Assembly: GCF_026309355.1 (NCBI RefSeq)
Contig: NZ_JAPJZK010000001.1
Location: 1,488,001 to 1,552,000, forward strand
Length of the DNA stretch: 64,000 bases
Direction of reading: 5' to 3'
DNA from: Spartinivicinus marinus
Lineage (GTDB): Bacteria; Pseudomonadota; Gammaproteobacteria; Pseudomonadales; Zooshikellaceae
Below the pieces are notes generated by a model. That model ran no database searches and had not been told where the DNA came from. It saw only the letters and a list, made by a program, of their open reading frames with translations. Made by a program: the position numbers and the translations under genes. Positions 1 through 9,282 of this stretch are shown in pieces (position 1 is the first letter of the stretch; each line of letters opens with the position of its first letter).

Positions 1-42
1 GAGTAATAGGGTATTCTGTAGCGTAAGAATATCCTATTACTC
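1..42. repeat. Hairpin copy of structured repeat family A (short form)
   Basis: The outer 10 bases (GAGTAATAGG / CCTATTACTC) are perfectly complementary, and the pairing extends to 17-base arms with one mismatch around a short loop. The same outer sequence occurs at 5780-5891, 29436-29528 and 60366-60476, where longer internal hairpins are present. This copy lies just past the 3' end of iolE, so it may also act as an end-of-operon hairpin, but there is no T-tract on the minus-strand side. Confidence 0.8.
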
Positions 43-83
43 TATATTCAAAAGTTATTTAGAATATAATTATTTAGTACCAG

Positions 84-1001
84 TTAGCTAACAAGCTTTA
101 GGCCAGCCTTTGATACTTGCTCAGCTAAATAGTGATAGCCCATTTTTGCGTAAGTTAATGGATCAGCTATCGCAGGGTCTTGCTCTGCTTCTACTACTAA
201 CCAGCCGTTATAATCATGCTCTCTTAATAATTGAAAAATACTAGGATAATCAATACAACCATCACCGGGTACAGTAAATACTCCCTGCAAAACAGCATTT
301 AAAAAACTACTGTCAGTGTTTTTTGCCCACTGTAAAATCACTGGCCGAATATCTTTACAGTGCACATGGCAAATACGCTGAATATGTCGTTTAGCTGTTG
401 CTAGTGGGTCCCCACCAGCATAAGTCAGGTGTCCGGTATCTAACAGTAAGCCAACAGACTTTCCTGTTAGTACCATCAATTGATCGATTTCAGCCTCGGT
501 TTCAATCACAGTGCCCATATGATGGTGATAAGCAATTTTAACCCCTTCACTAAGGGTGTAATCTGCTAACTGCGTTAATCGATCTGCATAAGACTGCCAG
601 TCTGCTTCAGCAAACACCGGTCGGCATGTTAGTGGAGTCTGTCTTTTACCGTGTATACAACCAGTCACTTCTGCAAATACCATTACAGAAGAACCCAGTG
701 ACCTCAATAATTGCAGGTGGGACTGAATAGCTGCAATTTCTTCATCTACAGTCCTCGTCATTAGCTGACCACTGTACCAGCCTGATACTAACTGCAGACC
801 GTGCTTATCTAAGATTGGCCCTAATACTTCTGCCTCACGAGGAAATTTATTACCTAATTCAAAACCACTATACCCTGCCTGCTTTCCTTCAGTTAAACAA
901 ACTTCCAGGGGTGTTTCTGCCCCTAATGCTGGCATGTCATCGTTTGTCCAGGTAAGGGGATTAATTCCAATTTTTACTGCCATATTTTTACTATCATCCA
1001 T
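84..1001 (-). CDS. iolE: Myo-inosose-2 dehydratase IolE
   Basis: Catalyses dehydration of 2-keto-myo-inositol (inosose) to 3D-trihydroxycyclohexane-1,2-dione, the step between IolG and IolD in the cytoplasm. The protein has the xylose-isomerase-like TIM-barrel layout of the family. The family N-terminus (IGINPLTWTNDDMPALG) is clear, and the metal-site segments LLLDTGHLTYAGGDP, HVHCKDIRP and VVEAEQDP are present in order. The length of 305 aa is normal. An in-frame Met at residue 7 (position 983) aligns better with the usual family start, and neither candidate has a strong ribosome-binding site. It is the last visible gene of the minus-strand iol cluster, so iolA or other partners could lie beyond the window edge. 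Confidence 0.93.
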   Translation of the reverse strand: MDDSKNMAVKIGINPLTWTNDDMPALGAETPLEVCLTEGKQAGYSGFELGNKFPREAEVLGPILDKHGLQLVSGWYSGQLMTRTVDEEIAAIQSHLQLLRSLGSSVMVFAEVTGCIHGKRQTPLTCRPVFAEADWQSYADRLTQLADYTLSEGVKIAYHHHMGTVIETEAEIDQLMVLTGKSVGLLLDTGHLTYAGGDPLATAKRHIQRICHVHCKDIRPVILQWAKNTDSSFLNAVLQGVFTVPGDGCIDYPSIFQLLREHDYNGWLVVEAEQDPAIADPLTYAKMGYHYLAEQVSKAGLKLVS

Positions 1002-1060
1002 AATTCATAATGATTTAATTTAAATAATTAATACTCAAAGAACCATATACGAAGAGTATT

Positions 1061-2923
1061 TTAATAAGGTTGTTGCTTTTTAGCTTTTTCATATTTGTCC
1101 CTTGCCTCAATGACTTCCTCACGTTGAGAGACCTCAGGTATAGCAACATCCCACCAAGACCCACCATCACTAGTTGTATGAACAGGATCAGTATTTAAAC
1201 TGATGACATAGGTTTGATTGGCCTGTTTAGCTCGCATTAAAGCCGCTTCTAATTCTGTAATGCCTTGAACATGTTCAGCAATTGCTCCCATGGCCTGCGC
1301 GTGAGCAGCAAAATCAATGACAGGCGCTCCTGCTTCTATGGTTTTACAATCGGCTAATAAGTTATTAAAAGGTGCTCCTCCACAGGCTTGCTGTAATCGA
1401 TTAATACAGCCAAAGCCACGATTATCTAATACTATAATAATTAACTTTTTTCCTAGCATAACTGAAGTAGCTATTTCTGAATTCAACATCATATAACTAC
1501 CATCGCCTACCATCACAACCACGTCTCTATCTGGACAGGCCATTTTAACACCTAACCCACCAGCAATTTCATAGCCCATACAAGAGAAACCATATTCTAC
1601 GTGATAACCTTTCGGATCTGCTGTTTTCCATAATTTATGTAATTCACCTGGCAAACCACCTGCAGCACATACCACTATATCTTTAGTATCTGTCGCTCGA
1701 TTAACTGCACCAAGTACTTGAGCATCAGTGAGTAATAAGCTACCAGTACTTGCTGTTTTTTCATCGACTATTTTATTCCAGGCAACCATATTTGCTTGAG
1801 CAGTGGTTAGCCAGTCATTATTTATCTGTAATTTTTTATTTTCTTTTTTATCTAAAAAAATCTGCGACAATTGTTGCAATGCTACTTTTGCATCAGCAAT
1901 TAAAGGGAGTGCATTGTGTTTTACTGCATCAAACTGAGCAACATTAATTTGTACAAGTTGCTGGTGGTCTTTCACCAAGGTACGAGAGCTTGTAGTGAAA
2001 TCCTGCAATCGAGTACCTATTGCTATAATTAAATCGGCCTGCTCTGCTGTCGTATTTGCGGCTTGGCTGCCTGTTACTCCAATACTACCTAATTGGTTAG
2101 GATGATCCCAAGATAACGCTCCCTTGCCTGCTTGGGTTTCAGCCACAGGAATATTAAATAGTTGTGTAAATGAAGTCAGCTCTTCAATTGCCTCAGAATA
2201 ATGTACGCCACCACCTGCAATAATAAGTGGTTTTTCTGCTTTTTCGATTGCCGTAACCACATCCATCAACTGTCGTTGATCCGGTGGCTGACGCAATATA
2301 TGATGCACTTTAGGCTCAAAAAAGCTTACTGGGTAATCATAACTCATCGCTTGCACATCTTGTGGTAATGCTAATGTTGCTGGCCCACAGTTAGCAGGAT
2401 CTGTTAATGTAGCAATCGCCACTGGCAAACTGGTAATAATCTGCTCTGGTCGGGAAATACGATCAAAATAACGAGAAACTGGCTTAAAACAGTCATTAGC
2501 GGTTATGGTTGGATCAGCAAAATTTTCTACCTGCTGCAAAACGGGATCAGGCAATCGACTAGCAAAAGCATCGCCAGGTAAAAGTAAAACCGGCAAACGA
2601 TTAACATGAGCTAATGCTGCTGCGGTTACCATATTCGTCGCCCCTGGCCCTATAGACGTAGTACAAGCCATCATTCGTCGACGATTATTGGCTTTGGCAA
2701 ATGCAATAGCAGCATGGGCCATACCTTGTTCATTATGAGCACGATAAGTCGGCAGTTGATCCTGTGCATGAAATAAAGCTTCACCCAGACCAGCTACATT
2801 ACCATGACCAAAAATTGCAAAAACACCTTCAAATAATGGTAATTTATTTCCATTTATTTCAACAAACTGAGCAGCAAGATATTTAACCAATGCTTGAGCC
2901 ATGGTTAACCGGACTGTATTCAC
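1061..2923 (-). CDS. iolD: 3D-(3,5/4)-trihydroxycyclohexane-1,2-dione acylhydrolase IolD
   Basis: Thiamine-diphosphate enzyme that opens the inositol ring, giving 5-deoxy-D-glucuronate. The N-terminal ThDP domain carries the activating glutamate in RAHNEQGMAHAA, a central Rossmann-like domain spans about residues 220-350, and the C-terminal domain has the GDGS...N cofactor motif (GDGSYMMLNSEIAT, then LDNRGFGCINR). At 620 aa it is typical for IolD rather than for acetolactate synthase. The start codon is GTG, supported by AGGAG about six bases upstream. It sits 137 bp... upstream of iolE's start side at 1001-1061 and 50 bp after iolC, consistent with one transcript. The identity is strengthened by the iolE, iolC and iolB neighbours. 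Confidence 0.94.
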   Translation of the reverse strand: MNTVRLTMAQALVKYLAAQFVEINGNKLPLFEGVFAIFGHGNVAGLGEALFHAQDQLPTYRAHNEQGMAHAAIAFAKANNRRRMMACTTSIGPGATNMVTAAALAHVNRLPVLLLPGDAFASRLPDPVLQQVENFADPTITANDCFKPVSRYFDRISRPEQIITSLPVAIATLTDPANCGPATLALPQDVQAMSYDYPVSFFEPKVHHILRQPPDQRQLMDVVTAIEKAEKPLIIAGGGVHYSEAIEELTSFTQLFNIPVAETQAGKGALSWDHPNQLGSIGVTGSQAANTTAEQADLIIAIGTRLQDFTTSSRTLVKDHQQLVQINVAQFDAVKHNALPLIADAKVALQQLSQIFLDKKENKKLQINNDWLTTAQANMVAWNKIVDEKTASTGSLLLTDAQVLGAVNRATDTKDIVVCAAGGLPGELHKLWKTADPKGYHVEYGFSCMGYEIAGGLGVKMACPDRDVVVMVGDGSYMMLNSEIATSVMLGKKLIIIVLDNRGFGCINRLQQACGGAPFNNLLADCKTIEAGAPVIDFAAHAQAMGAIAEHVQGITELEAALMRAKQANQTYVISLNTDPVHTTSDGGSWWDVAIPEVSQREEVIEARDKYEKAKKQQPY

Positions 2924-2973
2924 CTTACTCTCCTATTTTTCTACTCGTTAAAGGCTTTATTCGATACTAGGGA

Positions 2974-4881
2974 CTATTGTCTGCTAGCTCGCCACACATC
3001 AATTAATTGTTGATAATTATTCGCCACCAACTCAATAAACTGTTCATCTGTTATAACCTCTTTCAACCATTGGCGGGCTGCTTCAGCAAAAATACTTCTA
3101 CCCACAGCGAACCCTTTTACAATTGGATACGCTGCAGCCGTTTTAAAACCTTTCTTTAATTCATTAACAGGGGAATCCAGGCCTAAAATAACCACACCAC
3201 GACAATGGGGTGCTCTATTGGTAATTAACTGTTGGACCTGCTGCCAAGTTTGGCCAGATTGTGGTGGCAATTTCCACCAATCGGGATAAACGCCTAAATT
3301 GTAAAAGCGCTTTAATGCTCTTGGTATAGTGTCATCATTTACTTGTAAGTCTTTAGGTGGAATCACTTCAAGCAAAAATTCATGGCCACTGGCGCAGCAG
3401 TCTTCATATAACGAAATCACTTGCTGCTCCTGCTGATGACGTAGTGTTAACTCATCATCAGGATGATAAAAAACCAGGCACTTAACAATATGCTCACTTG
3501 GCCAACTGACTAAACGACTGCCTATGCTGGTTTTGCCTTCTAAATTTACAGGACGAGAACCAGGCAACTCTACTGGCCGACCAACCCACCAATCTTTGCC
3601 AGACACCTCATTTAAAGCTGCTCGACCAAAAGTGTCGTCAATTAATACACCAGGTGTCGTCAAACTTGCCTTGTCAGCACCCAACTGAGTAGCTTTTAAT
3701 AATAATTTTTTAAGTACAGCAATTTTATTGTCTTTAGTCCCTGTTTCATTCACCATTTCAACAAATTGTTTACGATGATCAAAGGCCAGGGCACACACCT
3801 CATCCCAATTAACGGGGTGTCGAGTCGTGACTCGATGCAAATAATTTAAATGAGGATCTACATCAGGCCTGGAAATATTTTCAGCATTCGCTAAATAATA
3901 ATTCAGCTCTTCTTCAGTAGGCGTGGCAGGTGCACAACCATGTCGCGAAACCACTATCGCCCCACAAGCATTAGCTAGCTGACAGCACTCTGTTAACGAT
4001 TTATCTCTTAACCAACCGCTTAAAAAGCCACTCATAAAGGCATCACCAGCACCTAATACATTAAGCACCTCAACCTTTACTCCATGAACTGTTAAACCAT
4101 CATCTAATTTTTCAGGAATATTATCTGGAAAAACACTGCAGCCTAAAGGTCCTCGCTTAACCACAAGTACAGCATCAGTTAGACGTCGTATGTTGCTTAG
4201 GCAATTAACCGTATTGGTAGAGCCACCAGCAATATGAAACTCTTCTTCTGTACCAACAATTAAATCACAATAGGGTAATATTGTCTGTAAATGCTGGGTA
4301 ACGTTATCAGCAGATACAAACCGGTTTTCCCCTTCACCTAAACCTGTTAATCCCCATAATACTGGGCGATAATCAATATCCAGAATGACTTTGGTATTCT
4401 GTTCTCTCGCCCACTTCATCGCTTGTAAACTAGTATGAAATGTATGTTCTGTAGAGAAATGCGTACCTGTAATTAATAATGATTTGCTGGATGCAATAAA
4501 TTCAGGATCAAAATCTTCCACACTAATTGCCATATCAGCACAATCATTACGGTAAAATATTAAAGGAAAAGTATCCTGATCTTTTATCCCTAACAGTACC
4601 AGCCCGGTTAATCGTTCATTGTCAGTTTTAACATGGCTAACATCAACACCGGCCCGGCTAAGCTCTTCTTTTACAAACCTCCCCATATGCTCATTACCCA
4701 CGCGGGTTAACATGGCAGATTTTAAACCTAACCGAGCAGTGCCATAAGCAATATTACCTGATGAACCACCTAAATATTTTGCAAAAGAAGACTCATCTTC
4801 TAATCGACTACCAATCTGTTGGCCATATAAATCAACAGCAGCACGGCCAAGACATATGACATCCAAGTACTTAGTATTCAT
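2974..4881 (-). CDS. iolC: Fused 5-dehydro-2-deoxygluconokinase and DUF2090 aldolase (IolC-IolJ type)
   Basis: Residues about 1-330 are a PfkB/ribokinase domain that phosphorylates 5-dehydro-2-deoxygluconate. The sugar-site GGSSGNIAYGTARLG lies near residue 40 and the catalytic anion-hole motif GAGDAFMSGFL near 280. Residues about 340-632 match the DUF2090 domain, which in such fusions is assigned the following aldolase step (split to dihydroxyacetone phosphate and malonate semialdehyde). I therefore infer a bifunctional enzyme, and no separate iolJ is visible. The start overlaps the end of iolB by 11 bp, with AAGGG immediately upstream, which points to translational coupling. The length of 635 aa is normal for the fused form and about twice that of a stand-alone IolC. 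Confidence 0.92.
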   Translation of the reverse strand: MNTKYLDVICLGRAAVDLYGQQIGSRLEDESSFAKYLGGSSGNIAYGTARLGLKSAMLTRVGNEHMGRFVKEELSRAGVDVSHVKTDNERLTGLVLLGIKDQDTFPLIFYRNDCADMAISVEDFDPEFIASSKSLLITGTHFSTEHTFHTSLQAMKWAREQNTKVILDIDYRPVLWGLTGLGEGENRFVSADNVTQHLQTILPYCDLIVGTEEEFHIAGGSTNTVNCLSNIRRLTDAVLVVKRGPLGCSVFPDNIPEKLDDGLTVHGVKVEVLNVLGAGDAFMSGFLSGWLRDKSLTECCQLANACGAIVVSRHGCAPATPTEEELNYYLANAENISRPDVDPHLNYLHRVTTRHPVNWDEVCALAFDHRKQFVEMVNETGTKDNKIAVLKKLLLKATQLGADKASLTTPGVLIDDTFGRAALNEVSGKDWWVGRPVELPGSRPVNLEGKTSIGSRLVSWPSEHIVKCLVFYHPDDELTLRHQQEQQVISLYEDCCASGHEFLLEVIPPKDLQVNDDTIPRALKRFYNLGVYPDWWKLPPQSGQTWQQVQQLITNRAPHCRGVVILGLDSPVNELKKGFKTAAAYPIVKGFAVGRSIFAEAARQWLKEVITDEQFIELVANNYQQLIDVWRASRQ

Positions 4882-5686
4882 TACCCTTTAACTCCTCAGG
4901 AAACCAAATCTGTGCATCTGAGTTTTGAGTCCAGGTATGTTCTGGCGTAAACTCAGGCACGGTATAAGGGTTATCAGGCAGGTGACGTATCACCCAGGAA
5001 TACCACATCCCATAACCAGGCGCAGTTGTTTGCGGGTGGTCATTCCCATCAAAAATTTTCACCGTATCAAACTGCTTTATTTTATATACATCTTCACCAT
5101 GCTCAGCATGCCCATAACCTTGAGGATGGGTAAACCGATAATGATAAATTTCTGGTTGTGGATGATGATGCGGTGGGTAACTAGACCAACGTCCGGGCAT
5201 CGTTACCACCTCACCTAATACTAGCTCAGCATTAGGGTCTGCATTATTAAGATCAAAAATGGTTCTGACAAAACGCAAACAAGCACCACCTACTTGACCT
5301 TTACCACGGTGTTCATTTGCTACATCGGTATAAATTTTATAAGCAAAGCGTTTCGTATTAGGCACCTGATAAACGGTAAACTCTGTATCAGACTGGCAAT
5401 TAAACTGGACTATTGTCTGAGCTGAAACATGTATGCATTTTGGTGATTCATCAAATAACGATTGCCTGATTAATGTATAATTTTTTCCATCTACTTCAAT
5501 TGTGACTTCACCACGCATCAACAACCAGGCAGTTTCAACTTCAGTTGTCGTATTATAGGCTTCGTTTGCAGATAGTTTATGTACAGCCAGTGCAATACCA
5601 GTATTATCTTCAGCCTCGTCATAACGGGTAATGTCAGTAATACCCAGAGGAAAACCTTCCCGATAGTTTTTGATGTGAATTGTCAT
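4871..5686 (-). CDS. iolB: 5-deoxy-glucuronate isomerase IolB
   Basis: Converts 5-deoxy-glucuronate to 5-dehydro-2-deoxygluconate, linking IolD to IolC. It is a double-cupin protein of typical length (271 aa). The metal-binding cupin signature SYPPHHHPQPEIYHYRF is present in the C-terminal half. It lies upstream of iolC, overlapping it by 11 bp, and AAGGGA precedes the start by about 12 bases. The preceding 330 bp contain a family A repeat and probably separate this block from the dehydrogenase and transporter genes, so a separate promoter here is possible. Confidence 0.94.
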   Translation of the reverse strand: MTIHIKNYREGFPLGITDITRYDEAEDNTGIALAVHKLSANEAYNTTTEVETAWLLMRGEVTIEVDGKNYTLIRQSLFDESPKCIHVSAQTIVQFNCQSDTEFTVYQVPNTKRFAYKIYTDVANEHRGKGQVGGACLRFVRTIFDLNNADPNAELVLGEVVTMPGRWSSYPPHHHPQPEIYHYRFTHPQGYGHAEHGEDVYKIKQFDTVKIFDGNDHPQTTAPGYGMWYSWVIRHLPDNPYTVPEFTPEHTWTQNSDAQIWFPEELKGNEY

Positions 5687-6017
5687 TACAGTAAATTCCC
5701 TTCATCAGATTTTTTTGTACACGCAGAAAACTTGCCCTTTCCCTAGTCCTCTTCTTGAAAGCCATTACAAAAGTCAGCGGATATGGAGTAATAGGGTATT
5801 CTGTAGCCAAGGCATGGATGCCTTTTTAGCTCTTGATGGGCCAGGGATGGCACTTCAAGAGCGGCGGAAAAATACCCTGTTATTCCATATCAAATACTGG
5901 AATTTTTTTCAGCGACCTTTTGCAAGATTCTTCTGAGGGAGAGGGAGCTACTTGCTATCTTCCCTAGAGAAAGAAGATTTAATAAATAAACCCTTTTATC
6001 TACATGTCTTACATTAT
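5687..6017. other. Intergenic spacer in the iol locus, occupied by a repeat
   Basis: About 330 bp between iolB and the Gfo/Idh/MocA gene. The 112-bp family A repeat at 5780-5891 fills the middle. Open frames here on the plus strand have no ribosome-binding site or family similarity and are created by the repeat. The rest is AT-rich and shows nothing I can name. Confidence 0.6.
5780..5891. repeat. Structured palindromic repeat, family A (full form)
   Basis: The outer arms (GATATGGAGTAATAGGGTATT on the left) pair over 21 bases with two G-T type mismatches. Inside are two further hairpins: AAGGCAT(5809-5815)/ATGCCTT(5818-5824), and GCTCTTGA(5829-5836)/TCAAGAGC(5855-5862) enclosing GCCA/TGGC. 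The predicted shape is a cruciform or three-way junction. The copy at 60366-60476 keeps the architecture but with different bases in the inner stems. Confidence 0.85.
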
Positions 6018-7166
6018 TTACTCTATTTCACTAAGTTTAATCCAACGACCTTCTTTATAAGACAGTTCTGCCGCATCCAATACTTTATTTACTTCATAAG
6101 CTGCACGAAAATCTGGCCACATGGGTTTATCTGCACAAATACCTTCAACCAAATCACGTACTTCAACAATTTTCTGATCGTTATAACCAAGGCCATGACC
6201 TGATGCGACACAAAAAGCAGCATAATCCGGGTGTTCAGGCCCCACTAAGATGGTACGAAAACCTTGTCGATTACTAGGATCAGTATTAGTAAACAGCTGT
6301 AGTTCACTTAGTCGTTCCTGATCAAACACTATAGCGCCTTTTGTACCTGTTATTTCATAGGTTAAGCCCATCTTTCTGCCACAAGCAATTCGGCTTGATT
6401 CAAGCGTGCCTATTGCACCATTTGAAAACCGCACCATCATATGTGCTTGGTCATCATTTTCTACTTTGGCATATTGGTTGTTATTTTCGGTTTGACTATT
6501 ACTAAGCAAAAGGCGTTCTTTTATTACTGTTTGCAAGTCGGCCATCACCTCATTAATATCACCCACTAAATATTGAGCCATATTAATAATGTGCGACCCC
6601 ATGTCTCCTAACGTACCAGAACCTGCTAACTCTCTTTTTAACCGCCAACTAAAAGGGGTATTAGGATCAGCTAAATAATCCTCATTATGAGTGCCTCTAA
6701 AATGAACGATGTTTCCAATTTCACCGTTTTCAATAATTTCCTTTACTAACTGTGCAACCGGATTTTTTACATAGTTAAAGCCAACAAGCGTCTTAATTCC
6801 TGCTTTTTCAGCAGCTTCTGTCATTTCCTTGGCATCTACAGCATTTAATGCCAATGGTTTTTCTGAATAAACATGTTTACCTGCTGCAATAGCCGCAAGA
6901 GCCATTTCTTTATGCAGATAATTCGGCGAACAAATATCGACTACATCAATATTATGATCATTCACTAAGGTTCGCCAATCTCCCGTTGCCCGATTAAAAC
7001 CAAGTTCTTTAACTTTTTGCTCAGCTAACGTTTGGTTTACTTCTGCAAGCATTTCGCACTCTATACTTGCCAATAAAGGAAAAACTGCCGGACAGGCTTT
7101 AAATGCAATATTATGAGCTTTACCCATGTAGCCCGTGCCGATAAGACCAATTCGTAATTTTTCCAT
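6018..7166 (-). CDS. Gfo/Idh/MocA family NAD(P)-dependent sugar/inositol dehydrogenase
   Basis: A 382-aa oxidoreductase with an N-terminal Rossmann fold (IGLIGTGYMGKAHNIAF) and the family signature SEKPLALNAVDAKEM near residue 100. The C-terminal alpha/beta domain is that of the Gfo/Idh/MocA family. It is distinct from IolG at 11731. Its place between the transporter and iolB suggests it oxidises another inositol stereoisomer (such as scyllo-inositol) or a related sugar. The exact substrate cannot be read from the sequence. The 42-bp gap to the upstream ATPase gene fits a shared transcript. Confidence 0.85.
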   Translation of the reverse strand: MEKLRIGLIGTGYMGKAHNIAFKACPAVFPLLASIECEMLAEVNQTLAEQKVKELGFNRATGDWRTLVNDHNIDVVDICSPNYLHKEMALAAIAAGKHVYSEKPLALNAVDAKEMTEAAEKAGIKTLVGFNYVKNPVAQLVKEIIENGEIGNIVHFRGTHNEDYLADPNTPFSWRLKRELAGSGTLGDMGSHIINMAQYLVGDINEVMADLQTVIKERLLLSNSQTENNNQYAKVENDDQAHMMVRFSNGAIGTLESSRIACGRKMGLTYEITGTKGAIVFDQERLSELQLFTNTDPSNRQGFRTILVGPEHPDYAAFCVASGHGLGYNDQKIVEVRDLVEGICADKPMWPDFRAAYEVNKVLDAAELSYKEGRWIKLSEIE

Positions 7167-7207
7167 TGCTCATCCTTCGTGAGAGGCCTTTATAGGCTAA
7201 ATAAACC

Positions 7208-8086
7208 TTAAAGTGTCGCCAGTGATTTATTTTCAATAATTTCAGCAGAATTATTTTTATTATCAGTTGAGCCTTCTATTTCTTTTTCTTGAAAAGCATC
7301 AACCCGTGCAAACTCTTCTAGTTCTGCTGTTAGATTCTCCATTTCATCACCACCAGCCATCATAGCCAAAACATCTTCACGACTGACTTCTGTTTTACGG
7401 AAAGTACCAAAACTGGTGCCACGTTTTAATATAGTAAAGGCATCACCCACTGGATAAGCATGATGCACATTATGAGTAATGAAAATAACGGCTAAGCCAC
7501 GTGCTTTAGCTTGAGCAATATAACGTAAAACAACTGAAGCCTGTTTAACTCCAAGCGCTGAAGTGGGCTCATCTAAAATTAATACTTTCGCTCCAAAATA
7601 AACCGCTCTCGCAATTGCCACACATTGACGCTCACCGCCCGATAATGTACCCACTGGCTGAGAAGGGTCGCGCACATCAATACCAATTTTTGCCATTTCT
7701 GCTTTGGCTACTTGGTTTGCTAGCTTCCAATCGATACGACGAAAGATACCTTTACCTTTGGTAGGCTCTCGTCCCATAAAAAAGTTACGAGTAATGCCCA
7801 TTAATGGAACCATGGCTAAATCCTGAAATACCGTTGCTATACCATGGTCAAGGGCGTTTGCTGGTGAGTTAAACGAAACCGCCTGGCCTTCGACAAACAT
7901 TTGCCCCTGGGTAGGTTGGTGTACCCCTGATAATGTTTTTATTAATGTAGACTTACCTGCACCATTATCCCCCAATAAACACATTACCTCTCCAGCTGAA
8001 ACGGCTAAAGAAATATCTTGTAAAGCAATGACACTACCGAAGTATTTATGGACGTTTCTTAATTCAATTAAAGGTTTATCACTCAT
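7208..8086 (-). CDS. Sugar/inositol ABC transporter, ATP-binding protein
   Basis: Cytoplasmic ATPase for the permease at 8104-9252. A single nucleotide-binding domain carries Walker [10 protein letters not shown], the signature [14 protein letters not shown] and Walker [13 protein letters not shown], followed by the switch histidine in FITHNVHHA. Ribose-type ATPases usually have two such domains in about 500 aa. This 292-aa single-domain form resembles the fructose/inositol FrcA-type. The last 45 residues are an acidic, low-complexity tail without a known function. The three transporter genes are closely spaced (17-30 bp), consistent with an operon. Inositol as substrate is inferred from context. 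Confidence 0.9.
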   Translation of the reverse strand: MSDKPLIELRNVHKYFGSVIALQDISLAVSAGEVMCLLGDNGAGKSTLIKTLSGVHQPTQGQMFVEGQAVSFNSPANALDHGIATVFQDLAMVPLMGITRNFFMGREPTKGKGIFRRIDWKLANQVAKAEMAKIGIDVRDPSQPVGTLSGGERQCVAIARAVYFGAKVLILDEPTSALGVKQASVVLRYIAQAKARGLAVIFITHNVHHAYPVGDAFTILKRGTSFGTFRKTEVSREDVLAMMAGGDEMENLTAELEEFARVDAFQEKEIEGSTDNKNNSAEIIENKSLATL

Positions 8087-8103
8087 TCTTAATGCTCCTA
8101 CCT

Positions 8104-9252
8104 TTAATGGGATTCTGTCGATTTTTTACGAACGTAATTATTAAACATCACAGCAAGCAACATCATCACGCCCATGAAGACTTTAAACCAGTCAGTATTA
8201 ACACCGGTATAGAAAATCCCCATTTGAACCGTGCCAAAAATAAGTGCACCAAATACTGCACCTATCGCAGAACCATAACCACCGGTTAATAATGCACCAC
8301 CAATTACCACTGCAATAATAGCTTCAAACTCTTTTAATAAGCCCCTGTTGGTATCCGCTGAACCTGCATCCAATACTTGTAGACAGGCAAAAACCGTTGC
8401 AGCTAATGCAGTAAAAATAAATAAAGTGATCTTGACCTTATTAACTGGCACCCCGACATTTCTCGCAGCATTTGCATCACCACCACAGGCAAATATCCAG
8501 TTACCAAACCGAGTCATTAATAATACCCAGGTAGCAAGTGTTGCAATAACCACCCACCAGATAATAGAAACAGGTATACCAGTTACCATTGGCTGTCCAG
8601 CAAAATTAGTTTCAAGCCAGCCCATTTCTGTAAACCAGGAGAATAAGCGAGCGCCCACTTCACCACTGAATAGTGATGCCAGCCAGTCATTTTCAGCGGC
8701 TTCTTTTAACCCACCTACTTGTGTTCTACCGGTAATAAGACGAGTAAATCCTATTGCCAAACCACGTAAGATAAATAAAAAGGCCAGAGTAACAATAAAA
8801 GACGGAAGTTTAGTTTTTACGACTAAATAGCCATTGAGAAAGCCAATTCCTATTGCACCAAAAAATGCAATTAAAATTGCCATCCACATGGGCAATTCCC
8901 ATACCGATACTGGAATAGCTAGTACCAAACCAGAAAATGCGATCATAGAGCCAATGGATAAATCAAATTCTCCGGCAATCATTAATAATGCAGCCGCCAC
9001 AGCGATAATACCCAGCTGAGCCGACACTTCTAGAAAGTTAATCGTACCACTGGCGCTGAACATACCACTGTCGCCAGCAAATATGCCAAAAAAACCAAAT
9101 ACTAATAATGCCCCTGCTACCGCACCTAATTCAGGACGATGCATTGCTTTGCGAATAATGCCTTGTGTTCGCAATCGCTCATCTTTTGCAAGATCTACCA
9201 CAGATGCAGCTGTTGTTGAACTCATATTGAAAACACCCTTCCTAGCCGGCAA
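8104..9252 (-). CDS. Sugar/inositol ABC transporter, permease
   Basis: Inner-membrane permease of the ribose/xylose/inositol class (BPD_transp_2), with many hydrophobic segments through its 382 aa. The characteristic [14 protein letters not shown] segment follows the second membrane helix, and [17 protein letters not shown] lies near the C-terminus. An upstream Met gives the listed start, but [18 protein letters not shown] at residue 10 (position 9225) is an equally good start. It pairs with the ATPase downstream and the binding protein upstream. Confidence 0.9.
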   Translation of the reverse strand: MPARKGVFNMSSTTAASVVDLAKDERLRTQGIIRKAMHRPELGAVAGALLVFGFFGIFAGDSGMFSASGTINFLEVSAQLGIIAVAAALLMIAGEFDLSIGSMIAFSGLVLAIPVSVWELPMWMAILIAFFGAIGIGFLNGYLVVKTKLPSFIVTLAFLFILRGLAIGFTRLITGRTQVGGLKEAAENDWLASLFSGEVGARLFSWFTEMGWLETNFAGQPMVTGIPVSIIWWVVIATLATWVLLMTRFGNWIFACGGDANAARNVGVPVNKVKITLFIFTALAATVFACLQVLDAGSADTNRGLLKEFEAIIAVVIGGALLTGGYGSAIGAVFGALIFGTVQMGIFYTGVNTDWFKVFMGVMMLLAVMFNNYVRKKSTESH

Positions 9253-9282
9253 CTAAAGATACCCAATAAATTAAATACAACT

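Noticed and set aside
5715-5936. A plus-strand gene between iolB and the dehydrogenase
   Set aside because: The frame runs through the palindromic repeat and has no start signal or similarity.
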